From Clostridium sp. UBA6758 (GTDB taxonomy: Bacteria > Bacillota > Clostridia > Clostridiales > Clostridiaceae): a stretch of DNA of 5,677 bases. Below, in pieces: positions 1 through 4,935 of the stretch. Position numbers and translations under genes: made by a program. The stretch covers positions 52,568 through 58,244 of the forward strand of contig DKGY01000039.1 of the NCBI GenBank assembly GCA_002453475.1. Direction: 5' to 3'. The notes below the pieces were generated by a model. The model was given only the letters and a program-made list of their open reading frames with translations. It did no database searches and had not been told where the DNA came from. Each line of letters opens with the position of its first letter. The first letter of the stretch is position 1.

Positions 1-287
1 TCATTAACATCATATTTAACACCTATTTAGTTTTCCAAGGCACAAATACTCTAAAAGAAGTTCTTACTATATTTTGGACCTTTAAACTACCTTGGAATTT
101 TACTGATTTATCCTATGCTTCTCCTTGGATAGTTCAATTTGGTTTTGGCTTCTACAGCTTAATGTTAACTTCAACTCTCCTAGGTATAATTACCATGGCC
201 CTTTATAAACCGCGTTCTTGGTGTGTTTATTGTCCAATGGGTACCATGACTCAAGGAATTTGTATAATTAAAGATATGAAAAAATAG
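1..287 (+). CDS. 4Fe-4S binding membrane protein, C-terminal part (5' end outside window)
   Basis: An open frame enters from the left edge (first full codon at position 3) and runs 94 codons to TAG at 285-287. Residues about 42-67 of the visible part form a hydrophobic membrane segment. It is followed by a basic KPRSW stretch and then CVYCPMGTMTQGIC, with three cysteines. This resembles the iron-sulfur motif of membrane-bound NapH/NosR/YccM-like electron-transfer proteins (Fer4_5-like). I infer a membrane protein passing electrons through a 4Fe-4S cluster at the membrane face. The substrate or partner cannot be told, because the N-terminal part, where further membrane segments and cysteines would lie, is outside the window. 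It converges on hydG and shares a palindromic terminator with it. Family-level call fairly sure; exact role unknown. Confidence 0.75.
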   Translation, partial: INIIFNTYLVFQGTNTLKEVLTIFWTFKLPWNFTDLSYASPWIVQFGFGFYSLMLTSTLLGIITMALYKPRSWCVYCPMGTMTQGICIIKDMKK

Positions 288-305
288 AGGGCTAGCCCTC
301 TATTT
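282..305. terminator. Bidirectional intrinsic terminator
   Basis: The 24-bp stretch is a perfect palindrome. It folds as a 10-bp stem (AAATAGAGGG / CCCTCTATTT) with a CTAG loop, and its left arm overlaps the stop codon of the plus-strand gene. Read on the minus strand the hairpin is followed at once by a run of six T, ideal for ending the hydG transcript. Read on the plus strand it is followed by TTTGTTATTT, weaker but usable. Confidence 0.85.
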
Positions 306-313
306 GTTATTTA

Positions 314-1732
314 CTAGAATCTAAAATCACGTTTTCCTTCATTAAGTTCTTTTAGGTGTTCCTCTACAATACCCTTAACTTTAGGATTAGGAATTTTCAT
401 AGCTTCATTTTTTATGACTTCTTCGCCTTTAGCTTTTGTATCTTCAGATGCATAATCTTCCAGATACTCCTTTAATGTCATAAGGGCGTTAGGTAAACAA
501 CAGTTAGAAATTTGACCTGATTTTACTAGCTTCATAAATCTGTCTCCAGTTCTCCCTTCACGGTAACAAGCAGTACAAAAACTAGGTATATAACCCATTC
601 CAAGTAACCAATTTACTATCTCATCTAAGGTTCTTGTATCACTGATATCAAATTGTGCTGAATTCTCATCTTCCTTTTCCTTCTTAGCATATCCTCCAAC
701 ACTTGTACACGAAGCTCCACTAATTTGAGAAACTCCAAGATGAAGTACTCTTTCTCTAGATTTTTGAGATTCTCTTGTAGATACAATAATTCCTGTATAA
801 GGTACTGAAATACGTAATATTGCAACAATCTTTGCAAATATATCATCAGAAATTCCATTAGTAAAGTCTTCTGGATTTACTTCATCTGCAGGACAAATTC
901 TAGGTACACTAATAGTATGTGGTCCTACTCCCATGGCTGCTTCTAAATGCTCTGCATGCATAAGTAATCCAACAAAATCATACTTATACATGTTTAATCC
1001 AAATAAAACTCCTATACCAACGTCATCTATACCACCCTCCATAGCTCTATCCATAGCTTCAGTGTGATAATTATAATCATGCTTTGGTCCCGTCGGATGT
1101 AATTCTTCATATAACTTTTTATTATAGGTTTCTTGGAATAATATATATGTTCCTATTCCAGCATCTTTTAGTTTTCTATAATTCTCAACAGTAGTAGCTG
1201 CAATGTTTACATTTACTCTTCTTATAGCACCATTTTTATGTTTTATACTGTATATTGTCTTTATACTTTCTAATACATATTCTATAGGAGAATTTATAGG
1301 ATCTTCTCCGGTTTCTAATGCAAGTCTTTTATGTCCAAGATCCTGTAATGCAATTACTTCTTTCTTAATCTCTTCTTGAGTAAGTTTCTTTCTTGCTATA
1401 TGTTTATTTCCATGGTGATAAGGACAGTATATACATCCATTAACACAATAATTAGAAAGGTATAATGGAGCAAACATTACTATACGATTACCGTAAAATT
1501 TATTCTTTATCTCCATAGCTAGTTCTTCTATTTTCTTATTTTCTTCTTCTAAATCACATTCTAATAGTACTGCTGCTTCTTGGTAATTTAAACCTTTACA
1601 TTCTCTAGCCTTCTCTATAATACTATTTATTAACTCTTTATTATTTTTATTTTTCTTAGCATATTCAAGGGTTGATAATATTTCTCCGTCATGAATAAAT
1701 TCAGTAGCTACCTTAGATTTCACATTATACAT
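314..1732 (-). CDS. hydG: [FeFe]-hydrogenase H-cluster radical SAM maturase HydG (tyrosine lyase)
   Basis: HydG is a cytoplasmic radical S-adenosylmethionine enzyme. It cleaves tyrosine to p-cresol and a glycine-derived fragment that yields CO and cyanide, delivered as an Fe(CO)2(CN) synthon for the [FeFe]-hydrogenase active site, together with HydE and HydF. In the 472-residue product the radical SAM cluster motif CX3CX2C is at C96, C100 and C103. The second cluster motif that separates HydG from the related ThiH is CX2CX22C at C386, C389 and C412, and both are intact. Length is normal for the family. The ATG at 1732 is preceded by AGGAAAGAAGAG; another ATG at 1736 is out of frame. It lies 85 nt downstream of the TM1266-like gene with no terminator between, so the two are probably co-transcribed. 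hydE, hydF and the hydrogenase itself are not in the window. Confidence 0.97.
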   Translation of the reverse strand: MYNVKSKVATEFIHDGEILSTLEYAKKNKNNKELINSIIEKARECKGLNYQEAAVLLECDLEEENKKIEELAMEIKNKFYGNRIVMFAPLYLSNYCVNGCIYCPYHHGNKHIARKKLTQEEIKKEVIALQDLGHKRLALETGEDPINSPIEYVLESIKTIYSIKHKNGAIRRVNVNIAATTVENYRKLKDAGIGTYILFQETYNKKLYEELHPTGPKHDYNYHTEAMDRAMEGGIDDVGIGVLFGLNMYKYDFVGLLMHAEHLEAAMGVGPHTISVPRICPADEVNPEDFTNGISDDIFAKIVAILRISVPYTGIIVSTRESQKSRERVLHLGVSQISGASCTSVGGYAKKEKEDENSAQFDISDTRTLDEIVNWLLGMGYIPSFCTACYREGRTGDRFMKLVKSGQISNCCLPNALMTLKEYLEDYASEDTKAKGEEVIKNEAMKIPNPKVKGIVEEHLKELNEGKRDFRF

Positions 1733-1817
1733 ACATCTACTCTTCTTTCCTAATAAGATTTTAAGTACTTTATTTTAATATCTACCTAACTCGTTCTGAT
1801 TTTATATAATAATTATT

Positions 1818-2063
1818 CTACTTCTTTGAATAGATTGTTTTTACAGTGATACCATCAAGCATACCTAATTTACCAGATAATGAACTAATAATATCATTAG
1901 TTGCATCTATTATTACGCTGATAACACACACCTCCTTGTCACGATATGGTACACCCATTCTCCCAACAATATATTGTCCATAGTCATGTAAAATATTATT
2001 TAGTTTTTCTGTAGCCGAAGTATCCTCCACTATAATACCAATCAACGCGATTCTTGTTTCCAA
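1818..2063 (-). CDS. TM1266-family iron-only hydrogenase system putative regulator
   Basis: The 81-residue protein matches the small TM1266 family (putative iron-only hydrogenase system regulator). It has the family's conserved stretches RMGVPY (residues 35-40) and GKLGMLDGI (64-72), and alternating beta and alpha segments consistent with an ACT-like ferredoxin fold. It has no DNA-binding helix-turn-helix. Members occur next to [FeFe]-hydrogenase maturation genes, as here with hydG directly downstream, but their biochemical action is not established and 'regulator' is a family label. The start is TTG at 2063. AGGAG at 2072-2076 sits 8 nt upstream of it, and the nearby ATG at 2070 is out of frame. 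Expression is probably gated by the terminator-bearing leader just upstream. Confidence 0.9.
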   Translation of the reverse strand: METRIALIGIIVEDTSATEKLNNILHDYGQYIVGRMGVPYRDKEVCVISVIIDATNDIISSLSGKLGMLDGITVKTIYSKK

Positions 2064-2071
2064 AGCTCATG

Positions 2072-2076
2072 CTCCT
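2072..2076 (-). promoter_or_regulatory. Ribosome binding site fixing the TTG start of the TM1266-like gene
   Basis: AGGAG on the minus strand ends 8 nt before the TTG at 2063, ideal spacing. The ATG at 2070-2068 is only 1 nt from this site and opens an unrelated short frame. TTG is therefore the supported start; it usually lowers initiation efficiency. Confidence 0.75.
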
Positions 2077-2079
2077 CTC

Positions 2080-2121
2080 AAAAAAATACTCTCTGCATCC
2101 CAAAAGAGAGCAGAGATAGTA
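2080..2121 (-). terminator. Intrinsic terminator inside the leader of the TM1266-hydG unit
   Basis: On the minus strand CTCTGC (2115-2110) pairs with GCAGAG (2096-2091). The stem extends outward past a 2-nt AT bulge by TACT/AGTA (2121-2118 with 2090-2087). Seven T (2086-2080) follow directly. Inside the loop CTC can pair with GGG. It lies after the mini-ORF and before the ribosome binding site of the TM1266-like gene, so it would end transcription before the structural genes unless prevented. Confidence 0.75.
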
Positions 2122-2153
2122 TATCGCTATCCTACACCGCCTTATCACTTGGG

Positions 2154-2189
2154 CTAACCCTCATGCACTTCAGAACGATTTAAATTCAT
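2154..2189 (-). CDS. 11-codon leader mini-ORF (MNLNRSEVHEG)
   Basis: ATG at 2189 and TAG at 2154 enclose 11 codons. AAGGAGG (2203-2197) stands 7 nt upstream of the ATG, the best ribosome binding site in the window, so translation is very likely. The stop codon falls in the 9-nt gap between the two segments (TGCAT and CCCAA) that could form the antiterminator. A terminating or stalled ribosome would therefore cover both. The peptide has no run of one amino acid, so classic amino-acid attenuation is not indicated. The function of the peptide, if any, is unknown. Confidence 0.5.
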   Translation of the reverse strand: MNLNRSEVHEG

Positions 2190-2234
2190 CAATCTTCCTC
2201 CTTAGATTAATCCTTAGAGTCAGACTATATTTTT

Positions 2235-2263
2235 ATTTTAACACCTACTACAAATATTATCAA
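2235..2263 (-). promoter_or_regulatory. Sigma-A type promoter of the leader/TM1266/hydG unit
   Basis: On the minus strand TTGATA (2263-2258) and TAAAAT (2240-2235) are separated by exactly 17 bp. The expected transcription start is near 2228, about 40 nt before the mini-ORF ATG. Confidence 0.7.
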
Positions 2264-2277
2264 TTATTACTTGTACA

Positions 2278-2306
2278 TTGAAAATCACTTTATATTTGTA
2301 TACAAT
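2278..2306 (+). promoter_or_regulatory. Sigma-A type promoter of the AEC transporter gene
   Basis: TTGAAA (2278-2283) and TACAAT (2301-2306) are separated by 17 bp. The start is expected near 2313, leaving a leader of about 58 nt. The -10 overlaps the 10-bp palindrome TTGTATACAA (2296-2305). The -35 lies 14 bp from the -35 of the divergent hydrogenase-maturation promoter, so one bound regulator could affect both. Confidence 0.65.
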
Positions 2307-2356
2307 TAACTAGGACAAACATTTAAAATTTAAGAAGTGGTTTAACAAAAGACTAG

Positions 2357-2362
2357 AAAGGA
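2357..2362 (+). promoter_or_regulatory. Ribosome binding site deciding the start of the AEC transporter
   Basis: AAAGGA lies 8 nt before ATG 2371 and 2 nt before the in-frame TTG 2365. The spacing supports ATG and makes the protein two residues shorter than the longest reading. Confidence 0.7.
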
Positions 2363-2370
2363 TATTGATT

Positions 2371-3309
2371 ATGGAGAACTTAATTTTATCACTTAATGTA
2401 GTTTTACCCTTGTTTTTTACTATGGCTTTAGGATATGTATTAAAGCGATTAAAAATGTTTGATGATAATACTTTAAAGGTTATGAATAGTATCACCTTTA
2501 AGGCTTTTTTGCCTCTATTGTTATTTTATAATATATATAAAACAGATTTAAAGGGAGCGATAAATCTCAAACTAATATTCTTTGCACTTATAAGTGTCAC
2601 TCTTACCTTCGTAATACTGTGTATTATCATTCCTCTCATTGAAAAGAATAATCAAAAACGTGGTGTTTTAATACAAGGTATATTTCGTAGCAACTTCGTA
2701 ATATTTGGTTTACCTGTGGCATGCTCACTATTTAGTGATGATAAAGTGGGAGTTGTAGCTATACTAATAGCAACCGTTGTACCTCTTTTTAATATGTTAG
2801 CAGTAATCGCCTTAGAGATTTTTAGATGTGGAAAGCTAGATATTAAAAATACTTTAAAAGGAATTATCACTAATCCTTTAATTATAGCATCGGCAATTGG
2901 ACTCTTCTTTCTTTCCTTAGGAATAAAACTTCCAACAGCTATTGAAAAATCTGTAAGTGATATATCAAGGATCGCTACACCTCTCTCCCTTATTTTACTT
3001 GGAGGTTCCTTTGCTTTCACCGATGTAAAAACTCATTTAAGACAAACTATAATAGGTGTTACCGGTAGACTTATTATAATTCCTGGTATTCTTATGCCTA
3101 TAAGTATATGGTTAGGTTTTAGAGATGTAGAACTTTTAGCTTTAATGCTTATCTTTGCATCTCCTACTGCTATTTCTTCCTTTACTATGGCTCAAAAAAT
3201 GGATGCTGATAGTGATTTAGCTGCTCAAATAGTAGTATTTACTTCAGCCTTTTGTATACTTACAGTATTCCTATGGATATTCCTCTTGAAACAATTTAGT
3301 TTGATTTAG
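2371..3309 (+). CDS. AEC (auxin efflux carrier) family transporter
   Basis: The 312-residue product is almost wholly hydrophobic, with about ten membrane segments (roughly residues 4-24, 36-55, 66-90, 100-120, 125-150, 166-184, 202-218, 227-248, 253-275 and 284-308). It has marks of the membrane transport family PF03547: FRSNFVIFGLPVA (105-117) near the middle and SPTAISSFTMAQ followed by DSDLAAQ in the C-terminal half. Bacterial members are secondary carriers, some exporting or taking up malate or other organic anions; the substrate here cannot be told. The frame also offers TTG at 2365, but AAAGGA (2357-2362) is only 2 nt from it and 8 nt from the ATG at 2371, so ATG is chosen. It stands alone, with its own promoter and terminator, divergent from the hydG unit. 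Confidence 0.88.
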   Translation: MENLILSLNVVLPLFFTMALGYVLKRLKMFDDNTLKVMNSITFKAFLPLLLFYNIYKTDLKGAINLKLIFFALISVTLTFVILCIIIPLIEKNNQKRGVLIQGIFRSNFVIFGLPVACSLFSDDKVGVVAILIATVVPLFNMLAVIALEIFRCGKLDIKNTLKGIITNPLIIASAIGLFFLSLGIKLPTAIEKSVSDISRIATPLSLILLGGSFAFTDVKTHLRQTIIGVTGRLIIIPGILMPISIWLGFRDVELLALMLIFASPTAISSFTMAQKMDADSDLAAQIVVFTSAFCILTVFLWIFLLKQFSLI

Positions 3310-3404
3310 AGTATAGCTTGAATGTTTAACTAAACTAACTTAAAATAATTTATCAATTTTTACAATACATTGATTTTACACTATACAATTAAAATTTAAT
3401 AACA

Positions 3405-3458
3405 AAAATAACTGTGTGAAAACAGAAATGTTACTTTCTATTTTCACACAGTTATTTT
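3405..3458. terminator. Bidirectional intrinsic terminator with 18-bp stem
   Basis: AAAATAACTGTGTGAAAA (3405-3422) and its exact reverse complement (3441-3458) form an 18-bp stem. Past one C/A mismatch the stem continues with AGAAA/TTTCT (3424-3428 with 3435-3439), closing on the loop TGTTAC. It lies between the converging AEC gene and the NifX-like gene. The T-rich ends on both strands suit termination in both directions. Confidence 0.88.
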
Positions 3459-3473
3459 ATTTCTCATTATGTT

Positions 3474-3845
3474 TTAGTGATGATTACATCCATCATGATT
3501 ACAAGTATGATTCATCGCAAATTCTGATAACTCACCTTTTTTAAGCTTCTCTAAGTTTGCACTTATAGTTCCTTCTGCTGCTTTATAAACCTTTATTCCT
3601 AAAGAATTCAACTTAACTATAGCTCCTTGACCAATACCACCTACAACTACAGCATCTACTACTTCTCCTGATAGTGCTTTCATTGGTTGGCACATGCCAT
3701 GCTGATGACCTAAATCACCATTTCCTATAGTCTTTACATCATTAGTTTCTAAATTACATACTACAAACATTGGAGCTGTTCCAAAATGTCCATATGGTGT
3801 ACTATCCATACCTTCATTAGATTTAACTGGAAAACAAACTTTCAT
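3474..3845 (-). CDS. NifX/NifB-associated cluster-binding domain protein (MTH1175-like)
   Basis: The 123-residue protein is a stand-alone domain of the dinitrogenase iron-molybdenum cofactor biosynthesis family (PF02579: NifX, NifY, NifB C-terminus, MTH1175). Seen are the N-terminal strand MKVCFPV, GHFGTAPMF (19-27), HQHGMCQP (47-54) and VVVGGIGQGAIVKLNSLGI (66-84), the usual core of the fold. In nitrogen fixers the domain binds Fe-S or FeMo cofactor precursors. In non-fixing clostridia the role of such small members is unknown, and no nif gene is visible here. The last 11 residues (113-123) hold four His and two Cys, an added metal-binding tail. Its ATG overlaps the stop of the ArsR gene by one base (TAATG). 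Its AAAGGAGG lies in the end of that gene, so translation is probably coupled. Confidence 0.9.
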   Translation of the reverse strand: MKVCFPVKSNEGMDSTPYGHFGTAPMFVVCNLETNDVKTIGNGDLGHQHGMCQPMKALSGEVVDAVVVGGIGQGAIVKLNSLGIKVYKAAEGTISANLEKLKKGELSEFAMNHTCNHDGCNHH

Positions 3846-4231
3846 TACTCTTCCTCCTTTAATCTCTCTTTACAGCATCTTTTTACCAATTTACAACTTT
3901 TTTCACATTGTGAAGCATGAAAACTTTCTACACTTATATTAAACTTATCATCTATTGAGCATATATCATCAGCAATTAATACATTAATAAATTCTATAGC
4001 TTTTTCTAAAACTTTCTTATTTAAGTCATAGATTACATGATATCCTCTTTTGTAACCTACAATTAAATCTACTTCCTTAAGAATTTTAATATGTTGTGAT
4101 ACCGCAGCTTCAGAAATCTGTAAATGCTTAGCTATTCCCTTTGCACAAATATTCTTCTTAGATAATAATATTAGTATTTTTATTCTTGTTTCATCACCAA
4201 TAGCTTTAAAAACTTTTACACTTTCTATCAT
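3845..4231 (-). CDS. ArsR-family winged-helix repressor with Cys-rich C-terminal tail
   Basis: The 128-residue protein begins with the compact ArsR/SmtB core: FKAIGDETRIKILILL (8-23), then a helix-turn-helix with recognition helix near SEAAVSQHIKILKE (40-53) and a wing around GYKRGYHVIYDL (59-70). These are dimeric repressors released from DNA by metals or thiol chemistry. The classic arsenic motif CxCxxC is absent from the helix before the recognition helix; only C29 is there. Instead, cysteines lie towards the C-terminus: C91, C109, C113, C119 and C120. A metal, Fe-S or thiol-based sensor is plausible, but the effector cannot be named. AAAGGAG 5 nt before the ATG supports the start. It is first in a two-gene unit with the NifX-like gene, and the inverted repeat over its own promoter suggests autorepression. 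Confidence 0.9.
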   Translation of the reverse strand: MIESVKVFKAIGDETRIKILILLSKKNICAKGIAKHLQISEAAVSQHIKILKEVDLIVGYKRGYHVIYDLNKKVLEKAIEFINVLIADDICSIDDKFNISVESFHASQCEKSCKLVKRCCKERLKEEE

Positions 4232-4245
4232 ATATACTCCTTTAA

Positions 4246-4287
4246 TATTATAATTTAATTAAGCATCGACTTAATTAAATTATAATA
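4246..4287. promoter_or_regulatory. Perfect 18-bp inverted repeat, likely ArsR operator
   Basis: TATTATAATTTAATTAAG (4246-4263) and its exact reverse complement (4270-4287) flank the 6-bp spacer CATCGA. The right arm contains the -10 box and the expected transcription start of the arsR-type gene, so a bound dimer would block RNA polymerase. ArsR proteins bind AT-rich interrupted palindromes at such positions. An RNA role is less likely, because the transcript would start inside the right arm. Confidence 0.7.
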
Positions 4288-4307
4288 CTCTTAAGTAATT
4301 ATATCAA
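4279..4307 (-). promoter_or_regulatory. Sigma-A type promoter of the arsR-nifX-like unit
   Basis: On the minus strand TTGATA (4307-4302) and a perfect TATAAT (4284-4279) stand 17 bp apart. The start is expected near 4272, about 40 nt before the ATG. The -10 lies in the inverted repeat. Confidence 0.78.
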
Positions 4308-4341
4308 CTCTAAATTAAAATATTTTATAAAATAGTTAAAA

Positions 4342-4662
4342 TTACTTTCTTTTAGTCCCTACATAGGATCCAATACCACCTAAAACATTAATCACATTAA
4401 ATCCTTGCTTAGTCAATCTCCTACAAGCAAGTGAGCTTCTAGAACCTGTTTGACATACGAGATAATATTCACTATCTTTTTTAAGATATCTATCTGGATT
4501 ACTTAAAAGATCTCCTATTGGAATATTTTTAGCTGATTTTAAACTTCCACTTCTATATTCATATACTTCTCTAATATCTATTAAATTAACCTTACCTCCT
4601 AAACTATCTATATCATTCACACTTATAACTTTTCCATTATCTCTTTTAAAAAAATTTAACAT
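4342..4662 (-). CDS. Single-domain rhodanese-like protein
   Basis: The 106-residue protein is one rhodanese domain, as in GlpE/PspE-size members. It has VNLIDIREVYEYRSGSLKSAKNIPIG (25-50) matching the usual D-R-x-x-x-E-Y-x-x-G and A-x-N-I-P pattern, and the active-site loop CQTGSRS starting at C70. Such enzymes carry a persulfide on this cysteine and transfer sulfane sulfur to cyanide, thiols or sulfur-relay proteins. The usual GG...W near the end is present as LGGIGSYVG without the Trp, a mild departure. AAGGAGG precedes the ATG at good distance. It lies 110 nt upstream of the arsR-type gene on the same strand. That gene has its own promoter, so co-transcription is possible but not required. 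Physiological sulfur acceptor unknown. Confidence 0.92.
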   Translation of the reverse strand: MLNFFKRDNGKVISVNDIDSLGGKVNLIDIREVYEYRSGSLKSAKNIPIGDLLSNPDRYLKKDSEYYLVCQTGSRSSLACRRLTKQGFNVINVLGGIGSYVGTKRK

Positions 4663-4704
4663 TATAACTCCTCCTTATATAAGGTAATTTTTAATAAGCT
4701 TTTC

Positions 4705-4731
4705 ATTATAAGTATATTTTACTTCTGTTAA
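4705..4731 (-). promoter_or_regulatory. Possible promoter of the rhodanese gene
   Basis: On the minus strand a perfect -10 TATAAT (4710-4705) has TTAACA (4731-4726) upstream, but the spacing is only 15 bp. A 13-bp palindrome GTGATTAAATCAC (4744-4756) lies just upstream and could be an activator site that compensates for the poor -35. Confidence 0.4.
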
Positions 4732-4743
4732 TCTTATATTTAT

Positions 4744-4756
4744 GTGATTAAATCAC
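4744..4756. promoter_or_regulatory. 13-bp palindrome upstream of the rhodanese gene
   Basis: GTGATTAAATCAC reads the same on both strands around a central A. Position and half-site (GTGA...TCAC) recall CRP/FNR-type operators, but the spacing is one base shorter than the CRP consensus. A chance palindrome in AT-rich DNA is quite possible. Confidence 0.3.
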
Positions 4757-4811
4757 TTATTGTTTATTGTTAGGATTCATATTAATTGTATATGCATTGA
4801 TTTATGATTTA

Positions 4812-4871
4812 ATAAACTTTCATGTTTATAATCCACAATAAAAAATGAGAACTATAAACATGAAAGTTTAT
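4812..4871. repeat. 19-bp perfect inverted repeat next to the GNAT terminator
   Basis: ATAAACTTTCATGTTTATA (4812-4830) is the exact reverse complement of 4853-4871, separated by 22 bp. Each copy is itself hairpin-shaped (ATAAAC, six bases, GTTTAT). The right copy forms the tip of the terminator at 4837-4888, so the left copy can pair with it and compete with the terminator's apical stem. Confidence 0.7.
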
Positions 4872-4888
4872 GGTTCTCATTTTTTATT
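4837..4888. terminator. Long intrinsic terminator downstream of the GNAT gene
   Basis: AATAAAAAATGAGAAC (4837-4852) pairs perfectly with 4873-4888. A T/G wobble and ATAAAC/GTTTAT (4854-4859 with 4866-4871) extend the stem to about 23 pairs closing on loop ATGAAA. The A- and T-rich arms allow use in both directions. In this context it ends the minus-strand GNAT transcript before the rhodanese gene. Confidence 0.85.
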
Positions 4889-4935
4889 TTAGTTGAATGT
4901 TCTAGTATAACCCAACAGTATAATATATTTTCTTC

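Larger units (their letters stand above)
2064..2228 (-). ncRNA. Candidate cis-regulatory leader RNA of the TM1266-hydG unit
   Basis: The stretch from the inferred transcription start (about 2228) to the TTG start holds, in order, a mini-ORF with a perfect ribosome binding site, a purine-rich segment (about 2132-2148), a small hairpin GATAG/CTATC (2131-2127 with 2119-2115) and an intrinsic terminator. The 10-nt segment TTGGGATGCA (2103-2094, minus strand), covering the terminator loop and part of its 3' arm, is complementary to two upstream segments: CCCAA (2153-2149) and TGCAT (2167-2163). The resulting helix would enclose the small hairpin and take GCA away from the terminator stem, a typical antiterminator arrangement. 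I do not recognise a named riboswitch class here. Mini-ORF, terminator and complementarity are directly visible; the switching is inferred. Confidence 0.55.

Noticed and set aside
625..858. Open frame of 77 codons on the minus strand within hydG
   Set aside because: It overlaps hydG in another frame on the same strand, while hydG is full-length with all motifs intact.
1733..1817. Possible separate promoter for hydG in the 85-nt gap
   Set aside because: No -35/-10 pair with suitable spacing is convincing there, so hydG is treated as co-transcribed with the TM1266-like gene.
2094..2189. Leader considered as a T-box, SAM, TPP, c-di-GMP, czcD or THF riboswitch
   Set aside because: No T-box TGGTACCACG or AGGGTGGAACCGCG motif, and none of the conserved cores I can recall for the other classes is present.
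2296..2305. TTGTATACAA considered as a Rex redox-repressor site
   Set aside because: The Rex consensus has TTGTTAA half-sites with an internal spacer; this palindrome is shorter and lacks the TTAA parts, so it is reported only as a palindrome.
2310..2495. Open frame of 61 codons on the minus strand inside and upstream of the AEC gene
   Set aside because: It lies antisense to the well-supported AEC coding region and across its promoter, has no ribosome site and resembles no family.
2652..3020. Open frame of 122 codons on the minus strand within the AEC gene
   Set aside because: It is antisense to a recognised membrane transporter and its composition is the mirror of hydrophobic codons; no ribosome site.
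3310..3404. Gap after the AEC gene searched for a small gene or promoter
   Set aside because: Only AT-rich sequence with no ribosome site plus start codon and no clear promoter before the terminator.
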